Shown here in pieces: positions 22,641-32,612 of a DNA stretch of 64,000 nt. Each line of letters begins with the position of its first letter. The stretch's first letter is position 1. Source of the stretch: Saccharomycopsis fibuligera x Saccharomycopsis cf. fibuligera (taxonomy: Eukaryota; Ascomycota; Saccharomycetes; Ascoideales; Saccharomycopsidaceae). The notes beneath the pieces are model-generated. The model was given only the letters and a program-made list of their open reading frames with translations. It searched no databases and was not told the origin of the DNA. The position numbers were made by a program, and so were the translations under genes. The stretch spans positions 1,367,501 to 1,431,500 of the forward strand of contig CP012816.1 in assembly GCA_001936135.1 (NCBI GenBank). The letters are read 5' to 3'.

Positions 22641-24275
22641 TTAGTACAAATATTTGAAAGATGGGCTCTTATCTCCCAAAAAGGTTTTCTCTCTAATTGT
22701 CAAATTGTTAAACTCTTCCCTATAAGAAGCGTAAGTCTTTTTCTTATTAGCCTTGAGCAACAAGAACAAGTACACCACCATGCAAAACAAGGAGAACAGC
22801 AAAAAGCCGAAATTCGTCCAAATTCCCACTCTATAATTTGGGGCATCTTTGTTCAAGAATAAGTACGTTGAGAAGATCCCCGAGGTTGAGCAAAAGCTGA
22901 CTAGCCAGGCGGTGCTCACATTCTTTCTCAAGTGGCCGCCGAAATTCAATGCGACCCAGCAAACAACAATGGGAATGGTGGAACTTAGCCCAACGATGCA
23001 AAGGCAACAGCCGTAGTATTTCCGCATAATGATGGAAGGGTCATTGCTACTGGAATCGCTGGTCTGGGTGACATCGATGAGTAGCAATCCTGTCAAAGCC
23101 ATTGCAATGCCAAGGAGAATGAATGGCGATCTGACACGGAAATAATCGGAACAGAAGGCGAATAAGTTGGCCACAAAAAAAGCAAAAATGAATGGAATTG
23201 CTTCAAGTAAGGTCTCGTTGGTAGTCACATTGTTGTTGATGTTGGTGGCTAGCATGTGGACAATCGATGGTTCAAAAAACGCATAGCCGTAAGAACAACT
23301 GAGCACACCCAAGTAAATCATGGCCCCCCACCAGAGCAACGGGTCGCTGAGCACACTGAGGATGTCGCCGAATGTAATCTTCAATTGGTATCCGGATCTA
23401 CCAGAGTATACTTCTAGCTTCTTGACCAAGAAGATGGTTTCGTCATCGTCGAGGAATCTTGCTCCTTCGGGGAAGTCGGGAATGATGAAAAACAACACCA
23501 CCCCAAGCAACAATGTGACGATTCCTTCAATTACAAAGATCCAGCGCCAGTGTTCGGCAGGATTCCACCATCCTAAATTAATACTTTTAGTCACTTTAAT
23601 GAGCAAAAAGCTAAGAATACCGCCAATTGAACCAAACGAATAGTATGCCGTAAACACTTTCTGTGCTTTGTAGTTTGGGTAATAATTGGCCAAGATATAG
23701 TATAATGCCGAAGAATTGGATTGAAACATTCCAGTAAACATTCGGCAGGCAACGAGCCCAGCAAAATTAGTGACGAACGCATTGGAAAGAACCGTGACCC
23801 CCAACATTACAATGTAAAAACTCATGAAGTAATGAGGTCTGACATACTTGAGCAAAATGTTGGATAGTAGTTCAAAAATCACATAGGGGACAAAAAACAC
23901 TGAGGACGCAATATTATATTGATTTTCCTTGAGCTGTAGACTCTCCTTCATGCCTGCCTGGGAAGCAACCGCAATAGCAAAACGAGTCATGTAGTGAATG
24001 AATGAAACTATGCAAAACGGAATCACAACACAAATGGCTACTTTGCGGTCGAGTTTTGTTTCGTCAATGTTGTACTTGGCCCTATACTTTTCCACTTTGC
24101 GTTTTTTGCGCTGACTCAAAGTTTGCTTGTCGGTGTCACATTCTGAATAGTCCTCCTCGTCTCTGTTGATGATGTACTGGCCCTTTATGAAGACTATATG
24201 GTCCTCGGTTTTCACTTTTTCAAGGTCTGAGCCAAAAATGATGGTCCTCAGCACAAGATCTTTGTCTTTCTCCAT
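22641..24275 (-). CDS. MFS transporter, anion:cation symporter (Dal5/Tna1-like) family
   Basis: 544 residues from the ATG at 24275 (MEKDKDLVLRTIIFG). The frame extends upstream to 24347 only from a TTG. About 100 charged N-terminal residues precede roughly 12 membrane spans, starting VAICVVIPFCIVSFIHYMTR. Family-like features include FVPYVIFELLSNILLK in the second span region, CRMFTGMFQSNSSALYYILA where the family has RFFLGxxEAGxxP, and GWWNPAEHWRWIFVIEGIVT, the conserved WRW(I/L)F-xxEG of the ACS family. The family carries nicotinate, allantoate, biotin, pantothenate or related anions across the plasma membrane. The RFFLG-EAG block is diverged, so substrate cannot be named. Confidence 0.82.
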   Translation of the reverse strand: MEKDKDLVLRTIIFGSDLEKVKTEDHIVFIKGQYIINRDEEDYSECDTDKQTLSQRKKRKVEKYRAKYNIDETKLDRKVAICVVIPFCIVSFIHYMTRFAIAVASQAGMKESLQLKENQYNIASSVFFVPYVIFELLSNILLKYVRPHYFMSFYIVMLGVTVLSNAFVTNFAGLVACRMFTGMFQSNSSALYYILANYYPNYKAQKVFTAYYSFGSIGGILSFLLIKVTKSINLGWWNPAEHWRWIFVIEGIVTLLLGVVLFFIIPDFPEGARFLDDDETIFLVKKLEVYSGRSGYQLKITFGDILSVLSDPLLWWGAMIYLGVLSCSYGYAFFEPSIVHMLATNINNNVTTNETLLEAIPFIFAFFVANLFAFCSDYFRVRSPFILLGIAMALTGLLLIDVTQTSDSSSNDPSIIMRKYYGCCLCIVGLSSTIPIVVCWVALNFGGHLRKNVSTAWLVSFCSTSGIFSTYLFLNKDAPNYRVGIWTNFGFLLFSLFCMVVYLFLLLKANKKKTYASYREEFNNLTIREKTFLGDKSPSFKYLY

Positions 24276-26372
24276 GGTTGGACTGCGCTGGATGGTTGAG
24301 GAGATATCAATTTTTAAAAAACAAGCAAGAAAACAGAGGTGCCACAAAAAAAAAAAAAAAAAAGAAAAAAACCTTTAAAAACAAAACCTCAACATTAAGA
24401 ACTCGGATCCATTACTGGAAGTACAGTAACAGCTATATATATACGTATACATACACACAGCTTATGAGCTGTGGTAATACCCATGGGTGCGCTTGGACGG
24501 TAGCTCCGCTGTCAAGCACCGATGCCGCTGTTCCATGCATGTTGTCGCATCAAGACGCGCGCTGTGGCTGTTTTGCGATGTCTTATTTTTCTGTTTTTCT
24601 GTTCTTGTGGATTTTTGTTTCTTTTTTGTTCACAATTTTTTTTTACAGTTTTTTTTCCTTTTCGCTTTTCTTCCACCATGCATTGCAGAACTGCTAGCGG
24701 CATCACGGCGCGTCAGATCATGAGAAATCTGCGAGAAATAGCGCTAGAAAATATGATTACCCGACTGGGAATTGACCACTCAACTGGCCACAGCGATTAT
24801 TACCGTTTGACATTTATTATCTTTGGTAAAGGAGACAGTGTACGGATCATAGTATGTTGTTTACCGCTTCTAAGCGTTCAAATTACAGCGCTCAAACGTA
24901 TCAGTGACTCTTTCCAATATTTATTTTTTTCAGATTACTTTATTATTTTAATCGTTTGTCTTTGCTAGCACTGGTGTGACTGAGATATGTTCTTTGTTCA
25001 CCTTAAGTTTCTTGTAGCGACGGCCGCACTGACACCTGGGAGGCTTTCCCGCGTACCGTGCACCAGTATGCTGCTGGAAAAATGCTCTGTTCCCACCATG
25101 TCCCGGTAGCTACAGCTAGTTGGCCGACGTATACATAGCTCGCATGTTTCGTGTTTGCTGATAGCCACGGTTCCGTTGAATTGGTTAAATCATATTGTTA
25201 CACAGATTCTGTTGACACAACTTTGGCCAGACGAGTTATCAAAGTGATCTTGCTTCATTCCGTAACGCGCGGCTGTTGTGGCAAACTTTAGAATGCTCCC
25301 ATCTAGGATTTGTGTATCCAAGAATAACTACCAGCCGACAAATAGAACGCTATAGTCCATACTTCAGTTGATATTGTAGCTTGGAAGTTGTTGTCGTTTT
25401 CTGTTATTTTGGAATTTGGCTTTACTGTTTACTCTTAAAGTCGTTGCTAGCTTCGAAGTTCGAGTTTCGCTCGCCGCAGGCAAATCTCCACCTGTTGAAG
25501 GAGAATTTATGTGTCAGTCGGCAATATAAACCGAGTTTGTCTTCTGTGTCATTCGCATTTGGCTGTCAGCGTATTTGGCACCTTTTGATTGGCACGCACT
25601 AGAGTTGGCGAGGGTCCCTGAATGTGCAAAGCAAGAGCGCAGTCTTTGGATATGGTAACAACATAGCGTGGGGCAATGGACGCACAGCAATAGCAACCTC
25701 AATAGAAGAGAACTTACATCTTCAATCAGATACGCCACTATTTTTGTCACCATTCATGCCAGCCCAGCGTTGGTCTTGGCTGTCTCTTTGCTGTTGTTTT
25801 TGTTGTGCCATAGGTGAAGAGAGATGAATAATATCATAATGATATACGCACACTGCAGCTATCAGCAGATGAATGCATGCATGAAAACGCAGTCAACTGT
25901 TAACTTACGCATACTGTAGTGCACTGCACCATGCTGCCGACGGCCGGTTTCTTCACCGCGGCCCAGAATTCCTGGCGATTTCACTAACAAATTCACTTCA
26001 CTTCACTTCACTTCACTCAGTCTCAGTCTCAGTCTCAGCAACCAGTGTAGTGTCTCAACTCAACTCAGCTCAACTCAGCTCAACTCAATCACTTTCCTTC
26101 CTCAAGGCTTTTCCACCACCAACACCGCTGCTGCTCACGTCCTGCAACACAGGCACGAATATCCACTATTGTCATCATCGTTATCTTCTTGTTTTTCATT
26201 TTATTCACCGGATATCATACATGTTTGGCTTTTCTGCACTCATCAGCACACAAATTTGACTCACAACTACTCACCTTCCTTAGCCAGCCCTCTTAGATAG
26301 TCAAGCAGTCATTTGGTTCTTTGGTGATATATAAAAGCGCCGCTCAATCGATATTTTTAACCGCCAATTGCG
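24276..26372. promoter_or_regulatory. Long divergent intergenic region
   Basis: 2.1 kb between two outward-facing genes. No supported gene on either strand; the short open frames have no recognisable features. It carries repeats at 25991-26088 and a perfect TGACTCA (Gcn4/AP-1 type) at 26257-26263, 110 bp before the downstream start codon, which may lie within the leader. Confidence 0.6.
25991..26088. repeat. Three adjoining microsatellites
   Basis: A CTTCA pentamer run (about 25993-26016) passes into CTCAGT hexamers (about 26017-26039), then after a short gap into CTCAA/CTCAG pentamers (about 26053-26087). The unit sequences are related, so one array probably seeded the next. Confidence 0.85.
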
Positions 26373-29300
26373 ATGTACAATAACCACCACGGCGTTGCCC
26401 CCGGTGGTGGCCCCAATAGCGGCAATAATGCCAGCAATTCAAACTTAGCCTCCCAAAGCTACTACATGTATTCCTCACCTCCATCGAGGAACTCTCCCAA
26501 GGGCCCTCTGCTACCGCCACTACTGCTGGCTGCCACCGCCGCTTTAGGGCCCTTGGCACATCCACACCATCGTCAGCATCACCGTCATCATCCGCCGCCG
26601 CCTGGACTGTACTACCATAACTCCACTGATGCATATCGCCAATTGCCGGCAATTTTCAACAGGGAGCCTCTGTACCAAGGCCCAAGTCAGCCTCAACCAC
26701 AGCAACAGCCCATTTCAGTGCACTATAATTCAATGAACGATAATATCAGAGCACCGCTTCCGCCTCCCCCAGTGCTGTTTCAAGTCCCACTGATTACCCC
26801 CGCTGCCGCTTACAGAAGAAGCCCCAGACCCGCTGCCGCATCTAACTATTCTTCCGCTGAAACTTACCATCGTTATCCTCTGCTGGACTCCAGTGATCAT
26901 CATCATCAGCATCATCGTTACCACCAGCGCCAGCAGCAGCTAGTATCGACATACTCTCCAAACCAAAGAAATTATCACAGTAGTAATGCTTCAAAACCAT
27001 CATATTCGCCACTACCGTCCTACGAAAACACGAAGATGTATCAGATACCCCCAGTAGATTCAGGTGTGTATGCAAGTCACGATGCTCAAGATAATAATAA
27101 TCATTATTCGCTGTACAATAGTAACATTATCAGCAGCAATGCCAATATCAGTAGAAACCCTACTCCCATAAATAATAACCACGACAGTAACAATAGCAGT
27201 AATCAAAGAGTATCGTACTCTACCGTTGATGGTGATAACAACGCCTATTCTCGCTCACTGCTGCTGTTCCAGAACCCAATAATAAAACCAGAGTACAATC
27301 AACCTTCACCGCAAACTCATCGTGTTTCGTTAAAACAGCCTTACAATTTCGGATATCTGGATAATTTGGTATCTCTACCACCTCCTCCTTCTCAAGCGCC
27401 TCAAGCGCCTTCTGTTTTGCAACAGCAGCAACAGCAGCAGCAACAGCAGCAACAGCAGCAGCAACAGCAGCAGCAGCAACAGCAGCAACAGCATCAACAA
27501 CGCTTGCCTCTTCCGTCATTACTGTATCATTCTGAACAGTCAGCGGAATATCCTTTTTCTCCAGGTCTTCCAGGTCCTCCAGGTCCTCCAGGTCTTTTAG
27601 GTCCTCCTTCACATCCTCGTAATCTCTACGAACAACCTCAGCTACTTTTTCACCAGCAACGGGAGCTTTCAACACAGCAGCAACAACAGCGCCCTCTGCC
27701 ACAGAGGCTACCTCCCAAAGAGATGGTTGATGGTTCAGATACAATAGCTGCTGCATCATCATCTTCTGCATCATCATTGTTAGGACGTCCAGTATTGCCT
27801 GGTATATCGCAGTTCAGCAAATTAAATCCATCTTCAAGCATGATAGACTCGACCACCACCACCGACGCGTATAGGCCATATCCTTCAGTCATTGAAACAA
27901 AGATTTCAGAAAAGCCCAAAAAAGCACCAAAGTTGACTAAACTATCTAGTCTTCTTACTGCAGAGCCAAGTGAACCAAGACAAGATCGAACTTCTTTTTC
28001 TTCATCATCTTCATTAGCGGCTTTTAAAGAAGAGTCTGGTGAAAATGATGTATTGCCACCTAAGCTTCCTTCTATAATTAATAATAGTCCTGAAAAGATC
28101 TCTTATGATTCGGGACACAAGCAGAAAAAGTATCGGGGTGCTGGTCTATCAGAGTCATTTCAAGAGGAGACTCAAAAACGTTGTTATCCCGGAGAAGTAG
28201 TAACAATTCCACCATCACAACCTGTTTCTGTCACAACTCATGGAGCGCCATTTGCTTCTCCTGTTGGTGTTGTACGCCCATCGTTGCCATCTTATCAGTA
28301 CTTGCCGCCTATACTGAAGCCGCAGGATCATGTTGAATCCAAATCGACATATTCACAGACTATTCCACCATTACCAGGTGCATCTCATGATTTCCAACAG
28401 CAGCACTCAGCATATTTTGAGAGTCAATACTACCAAGGCATCTCTGAAGCAGACTACATTACTGCATCCACATTTATCAGAGACTCCACGGCAAAATACG
28501 AGGCTAAGATGGACGAATTAAAACGTCAAGAAGAGAAGAAAAAGACAATGCCGCCTAAAGAAATAGTCACTTTGAATCGTTTATTTGAAGCATCAAAAAA
28601 GGTTCCGGATGCTGAATTTGAAGATCTGGATTTGGCTCATGAGTTGTACTTGTTACGGGGCAAGAAATATTTTGAAAGCTTTTATATGAATAAATTGCCT
28701 AATGAGTTGGCGTTGTCATATAGAAATCTTGCTAAGAATAGCATTTACCCCATAGAGAGGCAAGAGAAGCATTTGGCTGCTATTAGCGATAACCAGTTGG
28801 CGTCCATGACGGGAAATGTTGGTGAAGTTACCAGCAATCATGCGGTATATGCGTCCTTGCAAGAGAGAAAAACTGAAGATGCAGCATTACTGCTTGTTTC
28901 TTTTAGCCACAACGGTAAGAATAATGCCAGCGTGACTGCTCCAAACGGTACTGGCTTTAATAAAAGAATACGGAATTTGCAGAGACATTATGATGAAATT
29001 GAAGAATATGTTGACGTTAACAAAAGTGAACTTTATGAGACGAAAATTAAGTACTTGAAGGGAAAATTAGCGATATTGAATGATAATAGTAATGCTGAGC
29101 TTTCGGTTTTCAATGTTGAACAAGTGCCCAAATCTAAGAAAAGACGAGCAAAAGAAGACAGCAATAGCAAACAAATGGGCGCTGGTATTGATACCCCCGA
29201 GGCAAAGAGACTCAAGCTTGCTCAATTTGATCCAATTGATTCACTACATGAAAAATTTGCCAATTTTGCAGAATTGCGCGATTATGAATTACAAAGACTA

Positions 29301-30533
29301 AAACACTGGACATTGTATTTGAAAAATCGGAGTTTGAAGCTTTTTGCCAAAAACTTGCAAACCGCATATACCAGAATGAATAATGTGATTTTGAGCAAGT
29401 TGGATAATTTGGAAAGTTTCTTTATTTTGCAAAAGAAACTATTGGAACATCATAAGCTTAGTGCTAATGATAATCAACATCGTATAGATGGCGGGTTGTT
29501 TGATATTGGGTCTTTCAAATCAAATAAGCTTTTGATTGGATTAGGTTTTAATAACAATAATTCCAACAGTGCCACTGCTAATAGTAATAATACAGATATG
29601 GCAGATGCCAATGGTAATTCCAATAACACCAAAATTAGCACTACTGCAGACATTGATAAAAAGCTACAAGATCTAAGCAGCGTTGAGTTTTCTGATGGTG
29701 ATCAAGTCAGTATGAGCAACAATACCAGCACCGCTGGTTTATCTGCGACAAGTGGAGCCACTAAGGCATCAAGAGCCAGTTCAAGGGTAAAGAAGAGATT
29801 GAAAAACGAATTGGACATTACCATAAAAGATGCCAAACTTGATGACAAGAGAGCAATTGAGTTTGAGTTGGACAACAAGGAATTGTTGACTTCGATCTTC
29901 GAGGGATATTCATCTTTGACTACGGAGGAAGAATTCATCATTATTACGGAAAACAACTTTAAGCATTACTATAATAGTTTGAGCAGAAGTCTTAGTAACG
30001 GTAGCAGTATTGATGGCGGTAACTATAATCACAGTGGTTCACTGAGACGCGGCCACCATCATTATCAATATGGCACCAATAATGGTAATGGTAACCTTAC
30101 AAACAATACTCATAACCAATCATATGAACTTGATTTTAGAAAGATATTTATGAATGCTAATCATTCTATGTCACGTTATGCGCGAATTCTTCAGCATGGT
30201 GCCACTGGAGGCACAAGTACTAATGATAGCGGCTCGGAAGCCCGCGGTGGTAGCAGTGAAAATGAATCTACCGGTGCGTCGACATCAACAACTACAACAG
30301 CAACTAACAGTGGTGGAAAGACTGCATCGGGGAGAAAACGTAACGCGAATGCAAGTTCTGGTACCGGTACTGGTGTAGCCGGTGGGGCTGGCGGCGGTGG
30401 AAGCAGCAGTGCGAATGCGACTGGTGCTGGGAGTAGTAACAATAGGTTGAAGAAGGCGCCTGGTTTGAAAGGGCTAAATAATGATGAATTGGAGCATGAT
30501 TTAATTCTTTTAGGAAGAAACAAAGGATGGTGA
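26373..30533 (+). CDS. Large Q/N/P-rich protein with possible Sds3/Dep1-like domain
   Basis: 1386 residues. The first ~720 are low-complexity: Pro/His/Ser/Asn-rich, a polyQ run from residue 350, then a short collagen-like stretch (SPGLPGPPGPPGLLGPP). Ordered blocks follow: about 727-812 (LNRLFEASKKVPDAEFEDLD, LYLLRGKKYFESFYMNKL), 870-905 (SELYETKIKYLKGKLAILND) and 952-1040 (FAELRDYELQRLKHWTLYLK, long helical). Then come 1141-1200 and a C-terminal LNNDELEHDLILLGR. The YExKIxxLKxKL helix, RDYxL helix and acidic ELEHDL end resemble the layout of Sds3/Dep1 subunits of the Rpd3L/Sin3 deacetylase complex. This is a hypothesis from pattern only. N-terminal CTG codons, e.g. several near 26508-26530, would read as Ser in this clade. 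Confidence 0.5.
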   Translation: MYNNHHGVAPGGGPNSGNNASNSNLASQSYYMYSSPPSRNSPKGPLLPPLLLAATAALGPLAHPHHRQHHRHHPPPPGLYYHNSTDAYRQLPAIFNREPLYQGPSQPQPQQQPISVHYNSMNDNIRAPLPPPPVLFQVPLITPAAAYRRSPRPAAASNYSSAETYHRYPLLDSSDHHHQHHRYHQRQQQLVSTYSPNQRNYHSSNASKPSYSPLPSYENTKMYQIPPVDSGVYASHDAQDNNNHYSLYNSNIISSNANISRNPTPINNNHDSNNSSNQRVSYSTVDGDNNAYSRSLLLFQNPIIKPEYNQPSPQTHRVSLKQPYNFGYLDNLVSLPPPPSQAPQAPSVLQQQQQQQQQQQQQQQQQQQQQQQQHQQRLPLPSLLYHSEQSAEYPFSPGLPGPPGPPGLLGPPSHPRNLYEQPQLLFHQQRELSTQQQQQRPLPQRLPPKEMVDGSDTIAAASSSSASSLLGRPVLPGISQFSKLNPSSSMIDSTTTTDAYRPYPSVIETKISEKPKKAPKLTKLSSLLTAEPSEPRQDRTSFSSSSSLAAFKEESGENDVLPPKLPSIINNSPEKISYDSGHKQKKYRGAGLSESFQEETQKRCYPGEVVTIPPSQPVSVTTHGAPFASPVGVVRPSLPSYQYLPPILKPQDHVESKSTYSQTIPPLPGASHDFQQQHSAYFESQYYQGISEADYITASTFIRDSTAKYEAKMDELKRQEEKKKTMPPKEIVTLNRLFEASKKVPDAEFEDLDLAHELYLLRGKKYFESFYMNKLPNELALSYRNLAKNSIYPIERQEKHLAAISDNQLASMTGNVGEVTSNHAVYASLQERKTEDAALLLVSFSHNGKNNASVTAPNGTGFNKRIRNLQRHYDEIEEYVDVNKSELYETKIKYLKGKLAILNDNSNAELSVFNVEQVPKSKKRRAKEDSNSKQMGAGIDTPEAKRLKLAQFDPIDSLHEKFANFAELRDYELQRLKHWTLYLKNRSLKLFAKNLQTAYTRMNNVILSKLDNLESFFILQKKLLEHHKLSANDNQHRIDGGLFDIGSFKSNKLLIGLGFNNNNSNSATANSNNTDMADANGNSNNTKISTTADIDKKLQDLSSVEFSDGDQVSMSNNTSTAGLSATSGATKASRASSRVKKRLKNELDITIKDAKLDDKRAIEFELDNKELLTSIFEGYSSLTTEEEFIIITENNFKHYYNSLSRSLSNGSSIDGGNYNHSGSLRRGHHHYQYGTNNGNGNLTNNTHNQSYELDFRKIFMNANHSMSRYARILQHGATGGTSTNDSGSEARGGSSENESTGASTSTTTTATNSGGKTASGRKRNANASSGTGTGVAGGAGGGGSSSANATGAGSSNNRLKKAPGLKGLNNDELEHDLILLGRNKGW
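27420..27500 (+). repeat. CAG/CAA polyglutamine tract
   Basis: Mixed CAG and CAA codons give about 23 consecutive Gln followed by HQQ. Interruption by CAA should reduce length instability relative to a pure CAG run. Confidence 0.95.
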
Positions 30534-30782
30534 CATTGTGTTAGTGGAAATGCAGGTTTACTAATTCCAGTTCTTCTTGCTTTAGATTATTGTATCTTAT
30601 TGATTCCAAATTCTTCTTTCCCAGCTTATTCAATTGTCTACTAATCTCCTATCATTTCAATGATAATGAAATCAGCTTTATCTTCATAGATTATTTTGAA
30701 AATTTCAGTTGCTTGCGTACTTTTGTTGCTTACACATCTCAATCCGGGGTTGTAGTGCGACTGATTGATAGATCAAGCGCGA

Positions 30783-30906
30783 ATCTGAGTACAACTAAAT
30801 AGAAAAACAGAGATCACTTCTGGTTAAATAGTCGATTTTCTGGGAGTGTCTTAGTAAACTAGAAATAAAAACTTTCCTAAAGGGAATTACAATGGTGATG
30901 ATTGAC
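30783..30906 (+). repeat. Dispersed repeat, copy B
   Basis: Partner of 8714-8828 in the same orientation, with an extra TAGAAAAA-type insert after ACTAAA. No open frame and no clear terminal repeats. Origin unknown. Confidence 0.6.
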
Positions 30907-31699
30907 GTAGATATGTTGTACAAGCTCTAAAATACTAACCCTACAAGTGTATTGCAAATAAAATTATTCAACCAGAAAGTTGTTTTACAAGTAATCGATC
31001 ATGTCAATAAGTAACAACTAATTGACCTACAATTCAGTAAGTTTGACAAAATCGGTTCATTCAACTTGACACTGAACCAAAGGTCAATAACAGCGTCGAT
31101 TTAATTTTCTGAAATATAATGCAGGCCTCAACATTAAAAAGATTTACGTGGACAGTGTAGATTGAGAAATGCATTCATTTTAAAACGTTGCAAGGAGTTA
31201 CTGAAGATCGCAGGGCCAAATATAGATGGAATGCACATATATTACTTTTGATTAAAAAAATAAAAATCATTTTTCAATAAGAAACTAAAAGAACTATATG
31301 GAAGCGTGGTGTATTTTGAGTGGTAGTGGACAAGAGTTTAGTTTTTTTAACACTTACTTTCAACTAATAAATTAATGCGGTTGACCGATGTTGGGAAATT
31401 TGTGCTTCACCATGCAGCGCATGATTCGTTCGAGAAAAACTCAAGAGCATTGTAAAACAAATGTTAAATACTACTACGCGCACTTCAGGAAATGTTCGTA
31501 GCAAACTACAAAATGAAACTTCAATTTTTGAAATTTGCTGGAAATATTATTAACATAATAGATTATTATAAAACTTAGAATGGACTTCAGTACACATTAC
31601 TTTTCTAGTTTAAATTTCCGAGTGTGCCTAGTAGATTCTGCCCGCTCTTACTAAAGTACACAATTTGCGTCGAACGGACCAACGACTAAAGCACTTGTT

Positions 31700-31732
31700 A
31701 ACAAACAAACAAACAAACGAACGAACGAACGA
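31700..31732 (+). repeat. AAAC to GAAC tetramer array
   Basis: Four AAAC units followed by GAAC units (AACAAACAAAC... then GAACGAACGAAC), a two-phase microsatellite. Confidence 0.85.
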
Positions 31733-32087
31733 ATAAAATAACCAAGCGGAGAAAATCGAAAACAAAACAACGCACACTGAGCAGCTTTGATGCTTACCCT
31801 GTCTATATTATGTACTACTGGCAATCCCTTACCAAGCAAGCATCGTTAAACATGGTTCTGCATAACAAATTTTACTTTAAAATATATACGCTTTAAGCCG
31901 GGTAACCACAGGACAATCTCCTCACTGCATTTTACTGTTCCACTAGGCAAGAGTAGGATGCTTGGATGACAGTTATGTTGAACGTATATGATTACCCGTC
32001 ATAAGTCATTAAGTAAAAACTATGCGCACTCCGTCCTCTCTGCTTTTGTCTTGCTTGTAACAGCGCCGTGCTGGCGATTGTTTTGGG

Positions 32088-32099
32088 GTGTACGGGTGG
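32088..32099 (-). promoter_or_regulatory. RAP1-like site upstream of eIF5A
   Basis: GTGTACGGGTGG on the plus strand differs at its last base from the reversed RAP1 consensus RTGTRYGGGTGT. It is about 510 bp before the eIF5A start, within range for a highly expressed translation gene. In this clade Tbf1/Cbf1 often replace Rap1, so binding is uncertain. Confidence 0.35.
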
Positions 32100-32612
32100 C
32101 ACATGATATATGCATTTTTCACAACAGCTGTTTAGCAACCTGCTAGCCAATAGGAGAAGGCGCAGAGTCAGCTTTTTTGATGTTGCCCTACGGCAAAATT
32201 AGCCTTCTTTGGCCTTGAATTCCGGGAAATATGCTACATAATGAAAAGGCCAATGGCTATATAGCTGTAAACTATGGTCCCTTGTAGCAGCTGTAGAGTG
32301 GTTGGAGAAATTCAATGACTCCACAATCCTAGGATAGTGAGCGGAAAGATAGCCAGTGGACGAAAAACGCAGCGCTAAATGTGAGCGAGTACGAAAGAAT
32401 GTTTTTTCTTCTGGCGGCGATCTGGCGGTCGTTCAAGAAAAAAAAATAAAACAGAAAAAAATAGAAGACTTTTCTTTGTAGGAAAAATAAAAAAATAAAA
32501 AAAAAATTTTTTTCTTTCTTTCTTTCTCTTCTTTTCTCTCCCTTTCTATAGTGTTGATTGATCAATTTCTCTATTTTCCTTAATTAATTCTATTTAACTA
32601 ACTATATTCACC

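Larger units (their letters stand above)
30534..32612. other. Long intergenic region upstream of eIF5A
   Basis: 2.1 kb with no supported gene. It carries dispersed repeat copy B (30783-30906), an AAAC/GAAC array (about 31700-31732), a RAP1-like site (32088-32099) and a CCAAT box followed by CTATATAG near 32249-32265, about 350 bp before the eIF5A start. A poly(A/T)-rich leader with T runs precedes the ATG. Confidence 0.6.

Noticed and set aside
31388-31700. TGTTGGGAAATT start resembling the end of a copia-type LTR
   Set aside because: No matching end, no target duplication and no second copy in the window.
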